Source: Megalobrama amblycephala
Lineage: Eukaryota; Chordata; Actinopteri; Cypriniformes; Xenocyprididae
Reading direction: 5' to 3'
Length of the DNA: 64,000 nucleotides
Assembly: GCF_018812025.1 (NCBI RefSeq)
Contig: NC_063054.1
Span: 39,939,396 to 40,003,395, forward strand
The notes below the pieces were generated by a model. That model had not been told where the DNA came from, did not search any database, and saw nothing but the letters and a program-made list of their open reading frames with translations. Positions 12,974 through 22,251 of the stretch are shown here, one piece after another. Numbering within the stretch: the first letter of the stretch is position 1; every line of letters starts with the position of its first letter. The position numbers and the translations under genes are program-made.

Positions 12974-13444
12974 GGAGGTGGAAGAACAAGAGGAGAGGGT
13001 AGATATAAATCGCCCTATGTAGCTGGGGAATCGATTACAACTGCAATGGTGTTTACAATCGATCACCCATCTCACTCTCGCTTCTTCCTCCTTCCGTCTG
13101 TCTGGGTTCAGATACAAATCTGTACAGCTAGGGGTTTTTCCATGCCCTCCCGATGTCAAGCGCAGAGATCAGAAAGGAATGGAAAGTCATGGAAGCTGGC
13201 GCATTAATGGACAGAAAGGAATTGTCATCGAGCCGTCCGCACGCGGCCCCTTTCTTAACACGCTCTCCCGGCAGCTGCAGCCCACTGAGAAGTGTGTCCC
13301 AAACACACAGCAGCTCGCATCCACAAGCCAGAGGAGTGCTCGCTGCTGGACGCTATGATGTCAAACATCATCCACTCGTTCTCGCCAGCCCCAGGGAAGT
13401 TGAGAGAGGAAGTCAATATAATGGGTTTGTGGAAAAAAACCCAT

Positions 13445-13810
13445 GTTAATAATGAGACAATGGGCAAATAATGACTCGAAGGGATCGTAGGGCGAATTTG
13501 GCTGACACTTTTCCATTAGCTAGGAGGGGCATTGGGCGTTTTGTGATTACCTCGACCCCGATGACCAGTGGTCGATTACCCCGGGAAAATGACCGAATGG
13601 ACGCCTTTAGGGGGCAACACCGAGCTGAGGGGTCACCTGCCTGATTCCCATTGATTGCACAGGAAAGGGGGTAAGCTTGTCCCAAATACACACTAAACGC
13701 CCAATCTCCCATTAAACGAATGGCTGTTGTTTCAATGGAGTGGGCAGTGAGGGTCAGGGTCCCAAGAACCCACTATTTGCCCAATTACCCACTATAGAGA
13801 TCGCTAAGAC
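13445..13810. repeat. First copies of the CCCATTATTTGCCC repeat family
   Basis: The motif ATGGGCAAATAATG (reverse form) appears at about 13459, and CCCACTATTTGCCCAATTACCC (described here in two parts: CCCACTATTTGCCC then AATTACCC) at about 13769. The same motif recurs at 14.98, 17.29 and 17.98 kb, so these are members of one repeat family spread across 4.5 kb. Confidence 0.6.
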
Positions 13811-14646
13811 ATGTGACCAACTGGGCGGCAACGTCATCAGAACGCAAAGAATTATGGGTATGTTTGGCCAGTTTACATGGGCTGGCATAGCAGGCTAGTG
13901 TTCTGGCATAAAAATAATTAAAAATTAGCGTGAAAAACAGAATATAATCCTACAAAATGCAGCGGGCTAAAGAAAACATTGTCAGATCATACCGCCTAAA
14001 ACTAAATCCTAATGCAAAGACGAGAAAATAAAGGGAATCAAAGGACTGCATCCTTACGAGCAGAGCGACTGGTCAAGGGACGTCAAACTGTTGCCCAACT
14101 TCCAGCACCCATATATATATATACACAACTACATGATATTAAGTGTTAGTGCATACACACACAAAGTTTTCAGAAACTTCAAGTCGCTGCAGCAGGCCCA
14201 GGTCTTTTTTTACAGATGGATGGGTCCAGGACCTGGAGATTGCAACAGTGGGACAGAAAACTGTCGTCCGTTCAGTATGCTAATGTTTAAGCACCACATT
14301 CCTCGCTCTCTCTCATCTATCTACATGCAGTCAGAATTCAACAAACCAGCGTGTGTGTGAGAGAGAGAGAGGCGCGGGCGCGATCTAACAGCTGTCTGTC
14401 AGTGCAGCACAAGATAAATGATTTCAGCACACTTGTTAAAACACACATTTTATTCAATGAATCTAAATAAATATTTAATTTTGATGCTTTTTTCACACGA
14501 AAGTGTGAAAACTGATGGTCGAATTGAATTTAGCCGAGGAGGAACAAGGTATGTTTTTATTTTTTTATCATTTCTTATGTTTGAATAACTAATGCTATGC
14601 CTGACTATTTAAAAGACTATATTCTAATTATAATCTAAGTATTACA

Positions 14647-14838
14647 CTACTGATGCTCAACACACCAGCAAATGACATTTTCGAGCTGGCTTGCGGAAGT
14701 TCTAAAGAACGCTCCGTTGCTTGTACTATTATTTTTCCACGCTGGAAAACGATAAAAGGATATTCCGTTCTTAAGCTTTATGCCACTTCTATCATGAGAA
14801 CGACTATTGCAGTTTATAACACAGCAAGTAGACGGCAT
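14647..14838 (-). pseudogene. THAP-type zinc-finger exon fragment (P-element-like)
   Basis: Read on the minus strand from a methionine at 14838, the peptide begins MPSTCCVINCNSRSHDRSG and soon reaches NGISFYRFP. That is the typical N-terminal part of a THAP domain: paired cysteines, then the aromatic-proline 'FYRFP' block. THAP domains are C2CH DNA-binding modules found in THAP proteins and in P-element-like transposases of fish. After the FP block the sequence no longer follows the family, although a C-x2-H (CVEH) is present before the stop at 14647 and may be coincidental. No downstream transposase exon is seen. I read it as a stranded first exon of a P/THAP9-like element, or a degenerate host THAP gene. 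Confidence 0.55.
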
Positions 14839-14928
14839 CTTGAACACTGCGTTCTTCCCTCCATGCAAAGAAGTCTGTTTGTGCCGCGGATTCCCAAAAT
14901 ACACATTAGCAATCCTTATAGTGGGAAA

Positions 14929-15100
14929 ACGATCAGGTGACTCGCTGACCGCTTCCAGGCCACGCCCCCCATCCCGCGGACCCATTATTTGCCCGATTAC
15001 CCACTATTTTTCCTCAAAGCGAATTATTCGCCCCTCTCTCCATTGGTCTGACCGTGGGTGGGGCCGGGAGGCCACGCCCCCATCCCACGAACCCATTATT
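14929..15100. repeat. Tandem repeat array, left part (interrupted by L1)
   Basis: Two related units contain CCACGCCCCCCATCCC followed by CCCATTATTTGCCC and GATTACCCACTA. The block resumes at 17290 after the L1. The 'CGATCAGGTGAC' start of a unit at 14929 recurs at 17328, about 200 bp apart once the L1 and one target copy are removed, with subunits of about 90-110 bp. Confidence 0.65.
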
Positions 15101-17289
15101 ATTATTATTTTTTTAATATTATATTTTTATTTTGGCATTAAGACAACATAGAACATTACAAAGAGACAATGACAAAAAACGGGGGGAAAAAAACAAAACA
15201 AAAAAAACATTTTGAATGATTTTTCAACCTTGAATTACATCAGTTCCTTCAGTTTTATACATATTTCCTATAATGTTAAACATTTCTAGGCCAGTGTACA
15301 AGGGCAATATGGTGATCATGTGAATAATAAATGGGTCAGACCTTTAAACTGTTATCCTTGACATTTGATAGATGTTTAAGAAAGGGTTCCCAGGTGGCCT
15401 CAAAGCCAGCAATATTGCCAGAGAGGTTGTGTCTGAGTCTCTCCAAATGCAAAGTGGCAGAAAGTTCAGAGAGCCAAGATTTAAAAAGTGGTTTTGATGC
15501 CTTTTCCATAGACAAAGGATAATTTTTTTTAGCTACCACCATTCCATATTGGACAGCTTTTTGAGTTTGATGGCTGATGCCATGAAGAGAGTCAGACCAG
15601 CCGAAAACAGCAATTGCTGGGTCAGGAGAGAGATCACAAGAATATGCCTCAGAATAGAATCTAAAAATTTCGCTCTAAAACTCAAAAAGTTTCGGACAGA
15701 ACCAAAAGAGATGTCCCAGAGAAGCCCTCAGCAGATTCACATTTGTTACAGGTAGAGGAAATTGAAGGGTAAAATTTGTTAAGCTTAACCCTAGAATAAT
15801 GAAGCCTATGTACTACTTTATATTGAATTAGTTGGTGCCTTGAATTAATAGAACATGTATTTATGACCTTGATAGACTCTAACCAGTCCTTGTCAGTTAT
15901 CTGAATATCTAAATCCTATATCTTTCAGATGTAAGGTAGATATGTTGAGCGGACTAGTGAGGACAGCCATGAAAACGGGAAATCAAATTAGGGGCATCAG
16001 GAGAGGCAGAAAGTAAATTATATATCTCATTTTCGTCTGTGAGCAGTTCAAAGTTTGAGAAAGATGTGCAAACATAATTTCTCAGCTGTAGGTATCTAAA
16101 AAAATGTGATGGTGGAAGATCAAATTTCTCTTTGAGCTGGGAAAATGTGGCAAATTTACCGTCCACATATAAGTCTCTCACGGTGACCATTCCTTTACTG
16201 GACCAGACCGAAAATGTGGAGTCTGTGAGTGATGGCTTAAAGGTATGATTGCAAGCAATAGGACATGACAGAGCAGTAGATGGCAACTTAAACGCTTTCC
16301 GGATCTGACACCATATTTTAAAAGAGCTGCAAAGTATGAAGTTTGTGCTAGCCACTGTTATGAGTGGCACAGGTCCCGCAAAAAGCAGAGAGGAAAGAGA
16401 GTGGTTTGTAACACTCTGTTCTATGGCAAGCCAAGATGGAATGTCACCTACAGGCCCTGCAAGGTGAGATTTTTTCCAATATGATAAGGCTCTGCAGTTT
16501 GCAGCCCAATAATAATGCTGGAAATTTGGAAGGCCTAATCGGCCCAGTGACCTTGGTTTATATACATGTAGTTTAGAAATACGGTGCGCTTTAAAGCCCC
16601 ACACAAATGGCAATATAATCGAATCCAAGGCTTTAAAAAAACTTTTGGGCAGGGAAACTGGCAGGTTTTGAAAAAGGTACAAAAATCTGGGCAGTGTCAC
16701 CATCTTGATTGCGTTCACGCGCCCTACCATGGACAGTGGGAAGGTCCTCCAACTTTCTATATTACGTTTCAAGCTCTCTAGCATAGTTAAGTAATTTAAT
16801 TTATATATATATATTTTTGGTATAGTGACCCCCAAATATTTAAAACTGTCCACTGCAATTTTAAAAGGTAGATTTTGTATAAAGCCTGGGTCAATATTGT
16901 TCGTTACAGGCATAAATTCACTCTTTTGCCAATTTATAGAGTAACCAGAGAACTTTCCAAAAGTCTCCAACAAATCTAATAGGGGTGGGATAGACCGCTC
17001 TGGATTAACAAGGTAAAGAATAATGTCGTCAGCATAGAGAGATATATGATGGTCTAATTGACCTATCTTGGGAGATAAGATAAGTGGGTTACTTCTTATA
17101 GCAGCCGCGAGGGGTTCTATAGCAATGGCAAAAAGCAGGGGTGAAAGTGGACACCCCTGCCTAGTGCCTCTATGCAGTGTGAATTGTGATGATTTATCGA
17201 AATTAGTGAGCACTGAGGCCCTGGGTTTAGCATAAAGCATTTTCACCCATAGAGAGAATGATTCTCCGAGGTTAAACTCCTGGAACATT
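15101..17289 (-). mobile_element. 5'-truncated L1 (LINE) insertion with 12-bp target duplication
   Basis: GAACCCATTATT stands at 15089-15100 and again at 17290-17301, bracketing a minus-strand LINE. At its 3' end (low coordinate) the minus strand finishes with an A-rich tract ending in an (AAT)n tail, preceded by AATAAA-type sequence. The 5' end is cut within the reverse transcriptase. Target duplication, A/AAT-rich tail and 5' truncation are the standard outcome of target-primed reverse transcription. Confidence 0.9.
15336..17289 (-). pseudogene. L1 ORF2 protein, reverse transcriptase C-terminal part (truncated, broken)
   Basis: The largest open frame on the minus strand (to 15954) carries the reverse transcriptase motifs RQGCPLSPLLFAIAIEPLA (about residues 46-64) and YADDIILYL (about 88-96). 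These are typical of the L1 clade, in which ORF2p copies its own RNA onto nicked chromosomal DNA. The endonuclease and N-terminal RT are missing through 5' truncation. After the stop at 15954 recognisable C-terminal L1 sequence continues in other frames: a stretch near 15.8 kb reading NTCSINSRHQLIQYK, and a last segment at 15542-15336 ending in a natural stop. At least two breaks therefore separate the visible frame from the true end. The ATG that opens the long frame at 17297 lies in the target-site duplication, not in the LINE. The copy is dead for retrotransposition. Confidence 0.85.
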
Positions 17290-17420
17290 GAACCCATTAT
17301 TTGCCCAATTACCCACTATAGTGGTCAAACGATCAGGTGACCCACTGACCACCTCCAGGCCACGCCCCCCATCCCACGGACACATTATCTGCCCGATTAC
17401 CCACTAAATTTTTAGGAGGC
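17290..17420. repeat. Tandem repeat array, right part
   Basis: Continuation of the array beyond the L1: CCCATTATTTGCCC, AATTACCCACTA, CGATCAGGTGAC, CCACGCCCCCCATCCC and again GATTACCCACTA. Confidence 0.65.
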
Positions 17421-18000
17421 CCCGCGTGGAGACGAAAGGTTGTGGGGCCTCGAGATTTGAGATTCCGACCCCCCAGGGGCCCCCGACTCAGGGGGTTACA
17501 GCCAGGCGCTCTCTGTATGTCAGTCGGGGGGCCCCCAGGGGCCAACATGCAAATTTCGGTACGTCACTCGGGGGGCCCCGAGGGGCCACCGTGCAAAATT
17601 TGGGGCCCCTGGGACCTTTGTAGCCACAACCCACTCGCCCATTATTCGAATGAGTTTGCCATAGTGGGTTAGTGGGCGCCGCTTAGAAAGGGCCGATCGG
17701 CCAGGGGGTGCCATTTTTGTTCTCGCCACGAGCCCCCGAGTCGGACGGAAAAGTTTGGCGGCCCTACAACCTCGTCGGGGGTTGAAAGGCCGAGAAAAGT
17801 GACGAGCACATGTCTTTAATTTTCAGTGAATATTTTTGCAGATTTTTTTAAGGCGCTTCCCAAAATCCGAGGAATACGGCTCTTTGACACGTGGTTACAG
17901 AGGGCCCCACGTACTAGCGTTCGACGCCCCTAGGTCCTGACCCCAAATTTAAGGCTTTTATTGACCGAAACAAAAAACATCCCATTTGCCCATTACGTAA
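17420..18000. repeat. GC-rich repeat with inverted copies of the CCCATTATT motif
   Basis: The sequence has repeated GGGGCCCC blocks around 17470-17610. AACCCACTCGCCCATTATTC near 17629 is followed by its partial reverse, ATAGTGGGTTAGTGGGC, near 17661. Overlapping GC-rich frames on both strands are unlikely to be coding. Confidence 0.5.
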
Positions 18001-18036
18001 TGGCCGCCAAATAATGGGTTCCTGGACGCTGCCCGT

Positions 18037-18175
18037 TCTATGCAAATTAAGCACTCGGGGTGACTTGAAAATCATCGGAACGTGTCCGGCTGAGTGCGGC
18101 GAGTACAGTAGAGGTGTTTTAATTCATAAAAATTGACATCAAATCTTAAATTGCATCTAAAAACACTGTCTGGGA
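18037..18175. repeat. Duplicated segment, copy 1 (CpG-rich)
   Basis: This starts TTCTATGCAAATTAAGCACT and ends near AAAAACACTGTCT. It matches 18995-19140 in order (TTAAGCA, TGACTTG, GAGTACAGT/TAGTACAGTT, GTGTTTTAAT, CATAAAAA, ACACTGT). Copy 1 keeps CpG sites where copy 2 often has TG. Confidence 0.7.
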
Positions 18176-18229
18176 AGTTGTTGTGTGGGGCCTTTGAATA
18201 CATGGGAACTGAGGTGCTTGGGTTTTCTG

Positions 18230-18990
18230 CTTATATCTCGGGAACGCTGTGGAGGAAAATTCTGAAAATAAGGTCAAAGGAAGGTCTTGGGGGCCTCTAT
18301 CGAACGCGCCCTCCCCCGAGGTCCTGGGCCCCGGGGTCCTGGAGTTACGGGCGGTCAAAGTCTGGGCGTTTTTGCCTTATATCTCGGGAACGCAACGACC
18401 CCTTGGCTCGGGGACAGTGTTGCTGGAAAGGGCTCGATGTGCCCCGTCGAACAAGACCAAGGGGGTCGGGGGCCCCCGGGTTCGGGAGCTAGAGCCCGCG
18501 AAAGTTCGGGACCCCCGCGGATCCGTGATCCGCCAGGGGGCGTCCCCGGGGCCCGCGACGGATGTGTTCAGGTCGTGGGGCAGAGGAGAGTTTTGGGCCA
18601 AAGTTTGAGCATTCTGGGGCTTTGCGTTCCCGTGTTATGAGCAAAAGTTGGCCGAGAATGGCGCTTTTCTATGGGCGCCGCCATTTTGAAAAGCGCCAGA
18701 TCGTTTTGGTCGAATATCTCCGCGGAGACACGTCGAATCTTTCTGAAATTTGAACTGTGTGTAGAACTCGATGAGACGAACGAACAAGACGAGACGATCG
18801 AGACCGGTGCTGCTAGGGTAGCTTTTTGGGTTCCAGAGTTATGGTCTTTTTTCCTGTTGAAATTTAAAAATTCATATCTTGGGAACCGAGTGGCCCCGGG
18901 GCTCGTGGAGGGACTCGTTGGAAAGGTCTCGGGGTCCCCTGTCGAACGAGCCTGACCCCGAGGTCGTGAGCCTTCGGGTTCCGCGGAAAC
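18230..18990. repeat. Degenerate tandem modules opening with ATATCTCGGGAAC
   Basis: TTATATCTCGGGAACG occurs at about 18232 and 18378, and the variant TCATATCTTGGGAACCG at about 18872. Each is followed at a similar distance by a GG(T)CTYGGGG...GTCGAACG block and then a CCCCGAGGTC...GGGTTCC block. Weaker relatives lie near 18620 and 18710. The pattern indicates an amplified module of about 120-150 bp that has since diverged. Confidence 0.6.
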
Positions 18991-18994
18991 TACC

Positions 18995-19140
18995 TTTTCT
19001 ATGCCAGTTAAGCATTCAAATGACTTGGAAACTAGATGAATCTGTTTGGTTGAGTGTGCTTAGTACAGTTAGAGTGTTTTAATCCATAAAAACTTTTATT
19101 CATTAAATTTGAAATATCATTTACAAACACTGTGTCTTTA
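18995..19140. repeat. Duplicated segment, copy 2, directly upstream of a promoter
   Basis: Second copy of the 18037 segment, about 960 bp away, in the same orientation. It ends about 55 bp before the inverted CCAAT box of the transcription unit at 19.2 kb. Confidence 0.7.
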
Positions 19141-19193
19141 AATAAATGATGCAACACTGGTTCCAATTTCACACCCCTTAATTTCCAACTCCC

Positions 19194-19245
19194 TGATTGG
19201 TTGGCCCTAAAAGAGTATAAAAGGCTTCTGCCCCGACAATCTTTG
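19194..19245 (+). promoter_or_regulatory. Core promoter: inverted CCAAT box plus TATA box
   Basis: CTGATTGGTTGG (an inverted CCAAT box) lies at about 19192-19203 and AGTATAAAAGG at about 19212-19222. A transcription start would be expected near 19243-19250. It is followed by a pyrimidine/CA-rich untranslated exon and a good donor, which makes this one of the most convincing promoters in the window. Confidence 0.7.
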
Positions 19246-19483
19246 TCATTCATTTACACTTTTTCCCACCTGCAACACACTTCACGCACACTACTATTCA
19301 CCCTCACCACACTTCACCCTCATCACAATTCACCCTACACCCTGACTCTCTCCACCAAGGTAGGTGACGCCTTCCACACTTTTGTTTATGGCTTTATTGC
19401 ACTGTTCTTTTATTTGTATTTTTAACCTAAGGCGTGCGAACAACCGGAGGATCGAGCGCAAACTGAGTAAGGCAATCTGCAGC

Positions 19484-19691
19484 ATGGGTCACTATTACTT
19501 CGAGCTGCAGAGGATTGGCCACCAGCCGGAAGACCTCTACAAGTTGGCGCAGACGATGATGGAGGTGGTCACGAGCGTGGTGGGCCACAGCAACTTGCTG
19601 AGGAGGAAGTGCCGCCAGATCACGGACATCCTCCTGGTCATTGTCCGCTGGCAGGATGAGGTGTTGGACCAACCCGAGGGAATCCCCTTCT
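19484..19691 (+). CDS. Small helical protein of unknown function (about 69 aa)
   Basis: The first ATG of the predicted mRNA, in strong context (AGCATGG), opens a frame beginning MGHYYFELQRIGHQPEDLYK. It runs to the end of exon 2 with an amphipathic, Leu/Ile/Val-rich middle (LAQTMMEVVTSVVG) and a basic patch (LRRKCRQ). The frame is also open upstream of the ATG to the start of exon 2. Exon 2 ends in phase 1 with T and exon 3 begins AG, so the stop TAG is created across the splice junction. In the same frame exon 3 then continues AQNGHTEEGIPSGEAGPLE to a second stop, which suggests that an ancestral protein was about 24 residues longer. I do not recognise the family. Alternatives are a chance ORF in a non-coding transcript, or a gene of a DNA transposon or integrated virus. 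Confidence 0.45.
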
Positions 19692-19954
19692 GTAAGTCCG
19701 TCTTCTCACGGGGGGCTCGTTTAAAACCGTTTGTGTGACGAGTAGGTGTGTTTACTGACTCTTTGCCTTTCTTTTTTTTTTCAGAGGCGCAAAATGGGCA
19801 CACTGAGGAAGGGATTCCCTCGGGTGAAGCTGGCCCACTCGAAGCAGACGAGGCTTAGAAGACCGTGTTCTTTTCTTTTATTTACATTTTCTTTTCTTGT
19901 TCTGTTTATTATGTTCCGCAGTGTTATCATGCAGTGTTCCGCAACATATCGTTC

Positions 19955-19960
19955 AATAAA
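19955..19960 (+). terminator. Polyadenylation signal of the three-exon unit
   Basis: AATAAA preceded by GTTC and followed by a TG-rich stretch, about 100 bp after the last in-frame stop of exon 3. Confidence 0.6.
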
Positions 19961-20255
19961 TGTTTGAAATGTTTTAACTGAGAATAAGTTGCACTGAAAT
20001 ATCTTAAAATATGTCAATTCCATTGTTTTCCGTCTCAAGATATACACCAGTAATGTCCTTTTCTAAGGCTTGTTTATAAAAGGTACATAATGCCTTAATT
20101 GAAATAAGGCATAATCCAGGCTTAATCTAAACCATTTCTGTGAAACCATGCCCTAGATATTAAATTGATCTGACTGTACAGTAAGAAAAGGCACACTATG
20201 TTCTTGTCTTCTAGCAGCGCTGACTAATCAATTCATATTTGCACTTTATCCACAG

Positions 20256-20463
20256 GTCTTTTCCAGGATATTTTAGGCGTGGCAAAAAGAGACAAATAAA
20301 TGTCCCTAAACAAAATAAATTACACAAAACAGTCTCACTTAATTTTTACTTACTTCCCAAAAGTACGGCCACAACTCCCATGCCAAATGAGGAGCTTGAA
20401 TTGCTCCAGGCAGAGATGGGACAGCAGACTGTTTCAGTTCCTGAAGACAGTGACCACACAGAG
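20256..20463 (+). pseudogene. Single exon resembling fish G2E3/HECT-like multicopy genes
   Basis: The exon has an acceptor TCCACAG ending at 20255 and a donor GTACAG at 20464, and is open throughout (208 bases). The peptide reads RRGKKRQINVPKQNKLHKTV, then SLNFYLLPKSTATTPMPNEE, then LELLQAEMGQQTVSVPEDSD. This resembles the 'ellqaglGrrtv.l.e.adH.e' region that I associate with uncharacterised G2/M-phase E3-ligase-like proteins expanded in fish. The assignment is from memory of the family pattern and is tentative. No neighbouring exons of such a gene are seen, and an interspersed repeat begins only about six bases after the donor, so the gene is probably disrupted here. Confidence 0.4.
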
Positions 20464-20469
20464 GTACAG

Positions 20470-20655
20470 TTTCACGAGTTCACATATCCATATAATTAAA
20501 TAGAGTAAAGTTATGCGTATTTGGCATGCTGTCCGGGGAGAGGGCTCCGAGCTCAGAATTTTGGCCCAAACCCAGAGTACTCGCCCCGGTGTGGTAAAAG
20601 TAGATAGAACTAGAAGTGAAGAGATGGGGTGGAGGAGGAATGCTGATAAACTCTC
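20470..20655. repeat. Interspersed repeat, copy A
   Basis: This stretch, starting TTCACGAGTTCACATAT, aligns along its whole length with 37064-37250. Shared blocks include GCGTATTTGG, AATTTTGGCCC, GAGATGGGGTGG and GGAGGAATGCTGATAAACT. Divergence is moderate. Confidence 0.75.
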
Positions 20656-20911
20656 AGATGAACAGAAGTCAGTCTCAGGGCTTAAAGTTTTCCGGCACCG
20701 TGCCGGATCTCCGGCGTGCGGCATTTGGCTGCGGAAAAAAATATAGTCCTACACTTGTCTTGACTTGCTATCGCGTGCTTCATTTCATTCATACAATTTA
20801 CACTAATTAATTTATCATATCGTACAATGTTTTAAACATTTAAGTAGACATTGAATAGTAGAAAGTGTGTATGATGATGTAGTGTTTTAGGTGATAGCAG
20901 CCTATTACTGA

Positions 20912-21609
20912 CAAAGCTCCCGCCGAACCCCCCCTTCCACTCATCCTGGAGGACGGAGCTGCGTACGAGGTTCGTGAGATCTTGGACTCCCGGCGTCGTG
21001 GTGGTCAGCTTGAATACCTGGTGGATTGGGAAGGATACGGCCCCGAGGAACGCTCCTGGGTCCCAAAGAACGACATCTTAGACCCCAGCTTACTCCAGAC
21101 CTTCCACGACAGTCAGAGACAGTCAGAGAGACCGGCACCGCGGGGAAGAGGACGACCACCACAGCGTCGGGGTCCTCGGCCCTCTGGAGCGGGCCGTGGA
21201 GGGGGGTACTGTCACAGACACGTCAGGTTCCAACATCACCCAATCACAGCGCGCACCTTCTTCTGAGTACTGATCACCGCCACCTGCACCTCATCACTCA
21301 ACTCATCAACAGCACTATAAAGCACACACGCACACAGCACTCCACGTCCGGTCTCGTTCGCATACCCTCAATGTTATGCTTACCTCAAGGACTCCTCTTC
21401 GTATACTCACCTGTCTCCAGCGAGTCTCTTCCCTCTGTGTACCTCGTCTGCTGTGTGAGTGTGTTCCCGTCAGCTCCCAAGTTCTCCAGCGATCTCCAAG
21501 CTCCAGCATGTACCTCCCTGCAAAGAAAAGGACAGTAAATATTCCTCGAATTACCTACTCAAGTCAATCTACAACCAGTTCACTTACCTGTGTGTTTCAC
21601 TCTGTTACA
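20912..21609 (+). mobile_element. 3' stump of a Ty3/Gypsy chromovirus: chromodomain end plus 3' LTR
   Basis: The stump starts in the C-terminal part of pol. The frame gives [20 protein letters not shown], a chromodomain of the type that tethers integrase to chromatin, nearly identical to that of the Gypsy element at 55.5-60.7 kb. It is followed by a polypurine tract (GGAGGGGGG) at about 21199-21207 and an LTR-like sequence from TGTCACAGAC at 21211 to CTGTTACA at 21609. Everything upstream in pol and gag is missing. It is the same family as the 55.5 kb element but on the other strand, with a diverged LTR (399 versus 450 bp). Confidence 0.8.
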
Positions 21610-22251
21610 GTAGACAGGAGACAGATACAGATGTAACAGGTAACGGTTGCTTTATTTGACCACAGTAGAGCAAATTTAATAAATGGAACATTATTGTAAG
21701 GTGTACCGATTTGTTATACACCGATTCAGACATCTCATGAGTTCAGTGTTGGACAGATCAGTTGTTTTAACCATTCATTTAAGTGAATCAGTTCAAATGA
21801 GTCATTAGTTCGCGAATCGGACATGTCATTATTGGACGTGTAGCCTACGGCAAGCGCTGTGTGATTATCCCGGCAGTTTATTTTTTAGCACAACTCACAC
21901 TCCGTGGTAATTCAGCAAAAAAAATATCTCAGAATGCTCCACGTGAAACTTTGTTCGTCCCAGCCCTGGTACGGATATAACTACAAGGGCTCTGGCAAAT
22001 TGGCGCAGGTACCAATACTGTGACCACAAGTGACATATTGCGTTTATACATCTGTTCCCCTTCCATAGCGATTGAATATATAAAATTGTGTTTTCAATCA
22101 TTTATGTAGATTTATTTATTTCATCCACTCCAAGAAATAGTTCTAATCTTCTATCTCTGTTGCCAAGCAACGCAACATATCAATCAAGAGAAGGGTCCAG
22201 TAAGACTGGCTATATGGTCTTATTCACATAAGAATTTGCAGCAGTTGCTTG
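21610..22251. other. No gene recognised
   Basis: AT-rich sequence between the Gypsy stump and the hAT-like MITE. Only short chance frames are present. Confidence 0.4.

Larger units (their letters stand above)
19246..19975 (+). other. Compact three-exon transcription unit, product unknown
   Basis: Exon 1 runs from the predicted start near 19246 to 19359, with donor GTAGGT and no ATG. Exon 2 is 19432-19691, with acceptor CCTAAG and donor GTAAGT. Exon 3 starts at 19785 after a long T-tract and CAG, and ends after AATAAA at 19955-19960. The two introns are only 72 and 93 bases. The whole unit has a TATA promoter at one end and a polyadenylation signal at the other. It sits at the edge of the GC-rich repeat territory, next to a duplicated segment, so it could be a gene carried by an amplified element. 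Confidence 0.6.

Noticed and set aside
12757..13207. Tyr/Ile-rich ORFs of 60-115 codons
   Set aside because: They translate the (TA)n microsatellite and have no other content.
17333..18640. Several overlapping 65-119 codon ORFs on both strands
   Set aside because: GC-rich repeat modules lack stop codons by composition. The frames compete, are Pro/Gly/Arg-rich and show no domain.
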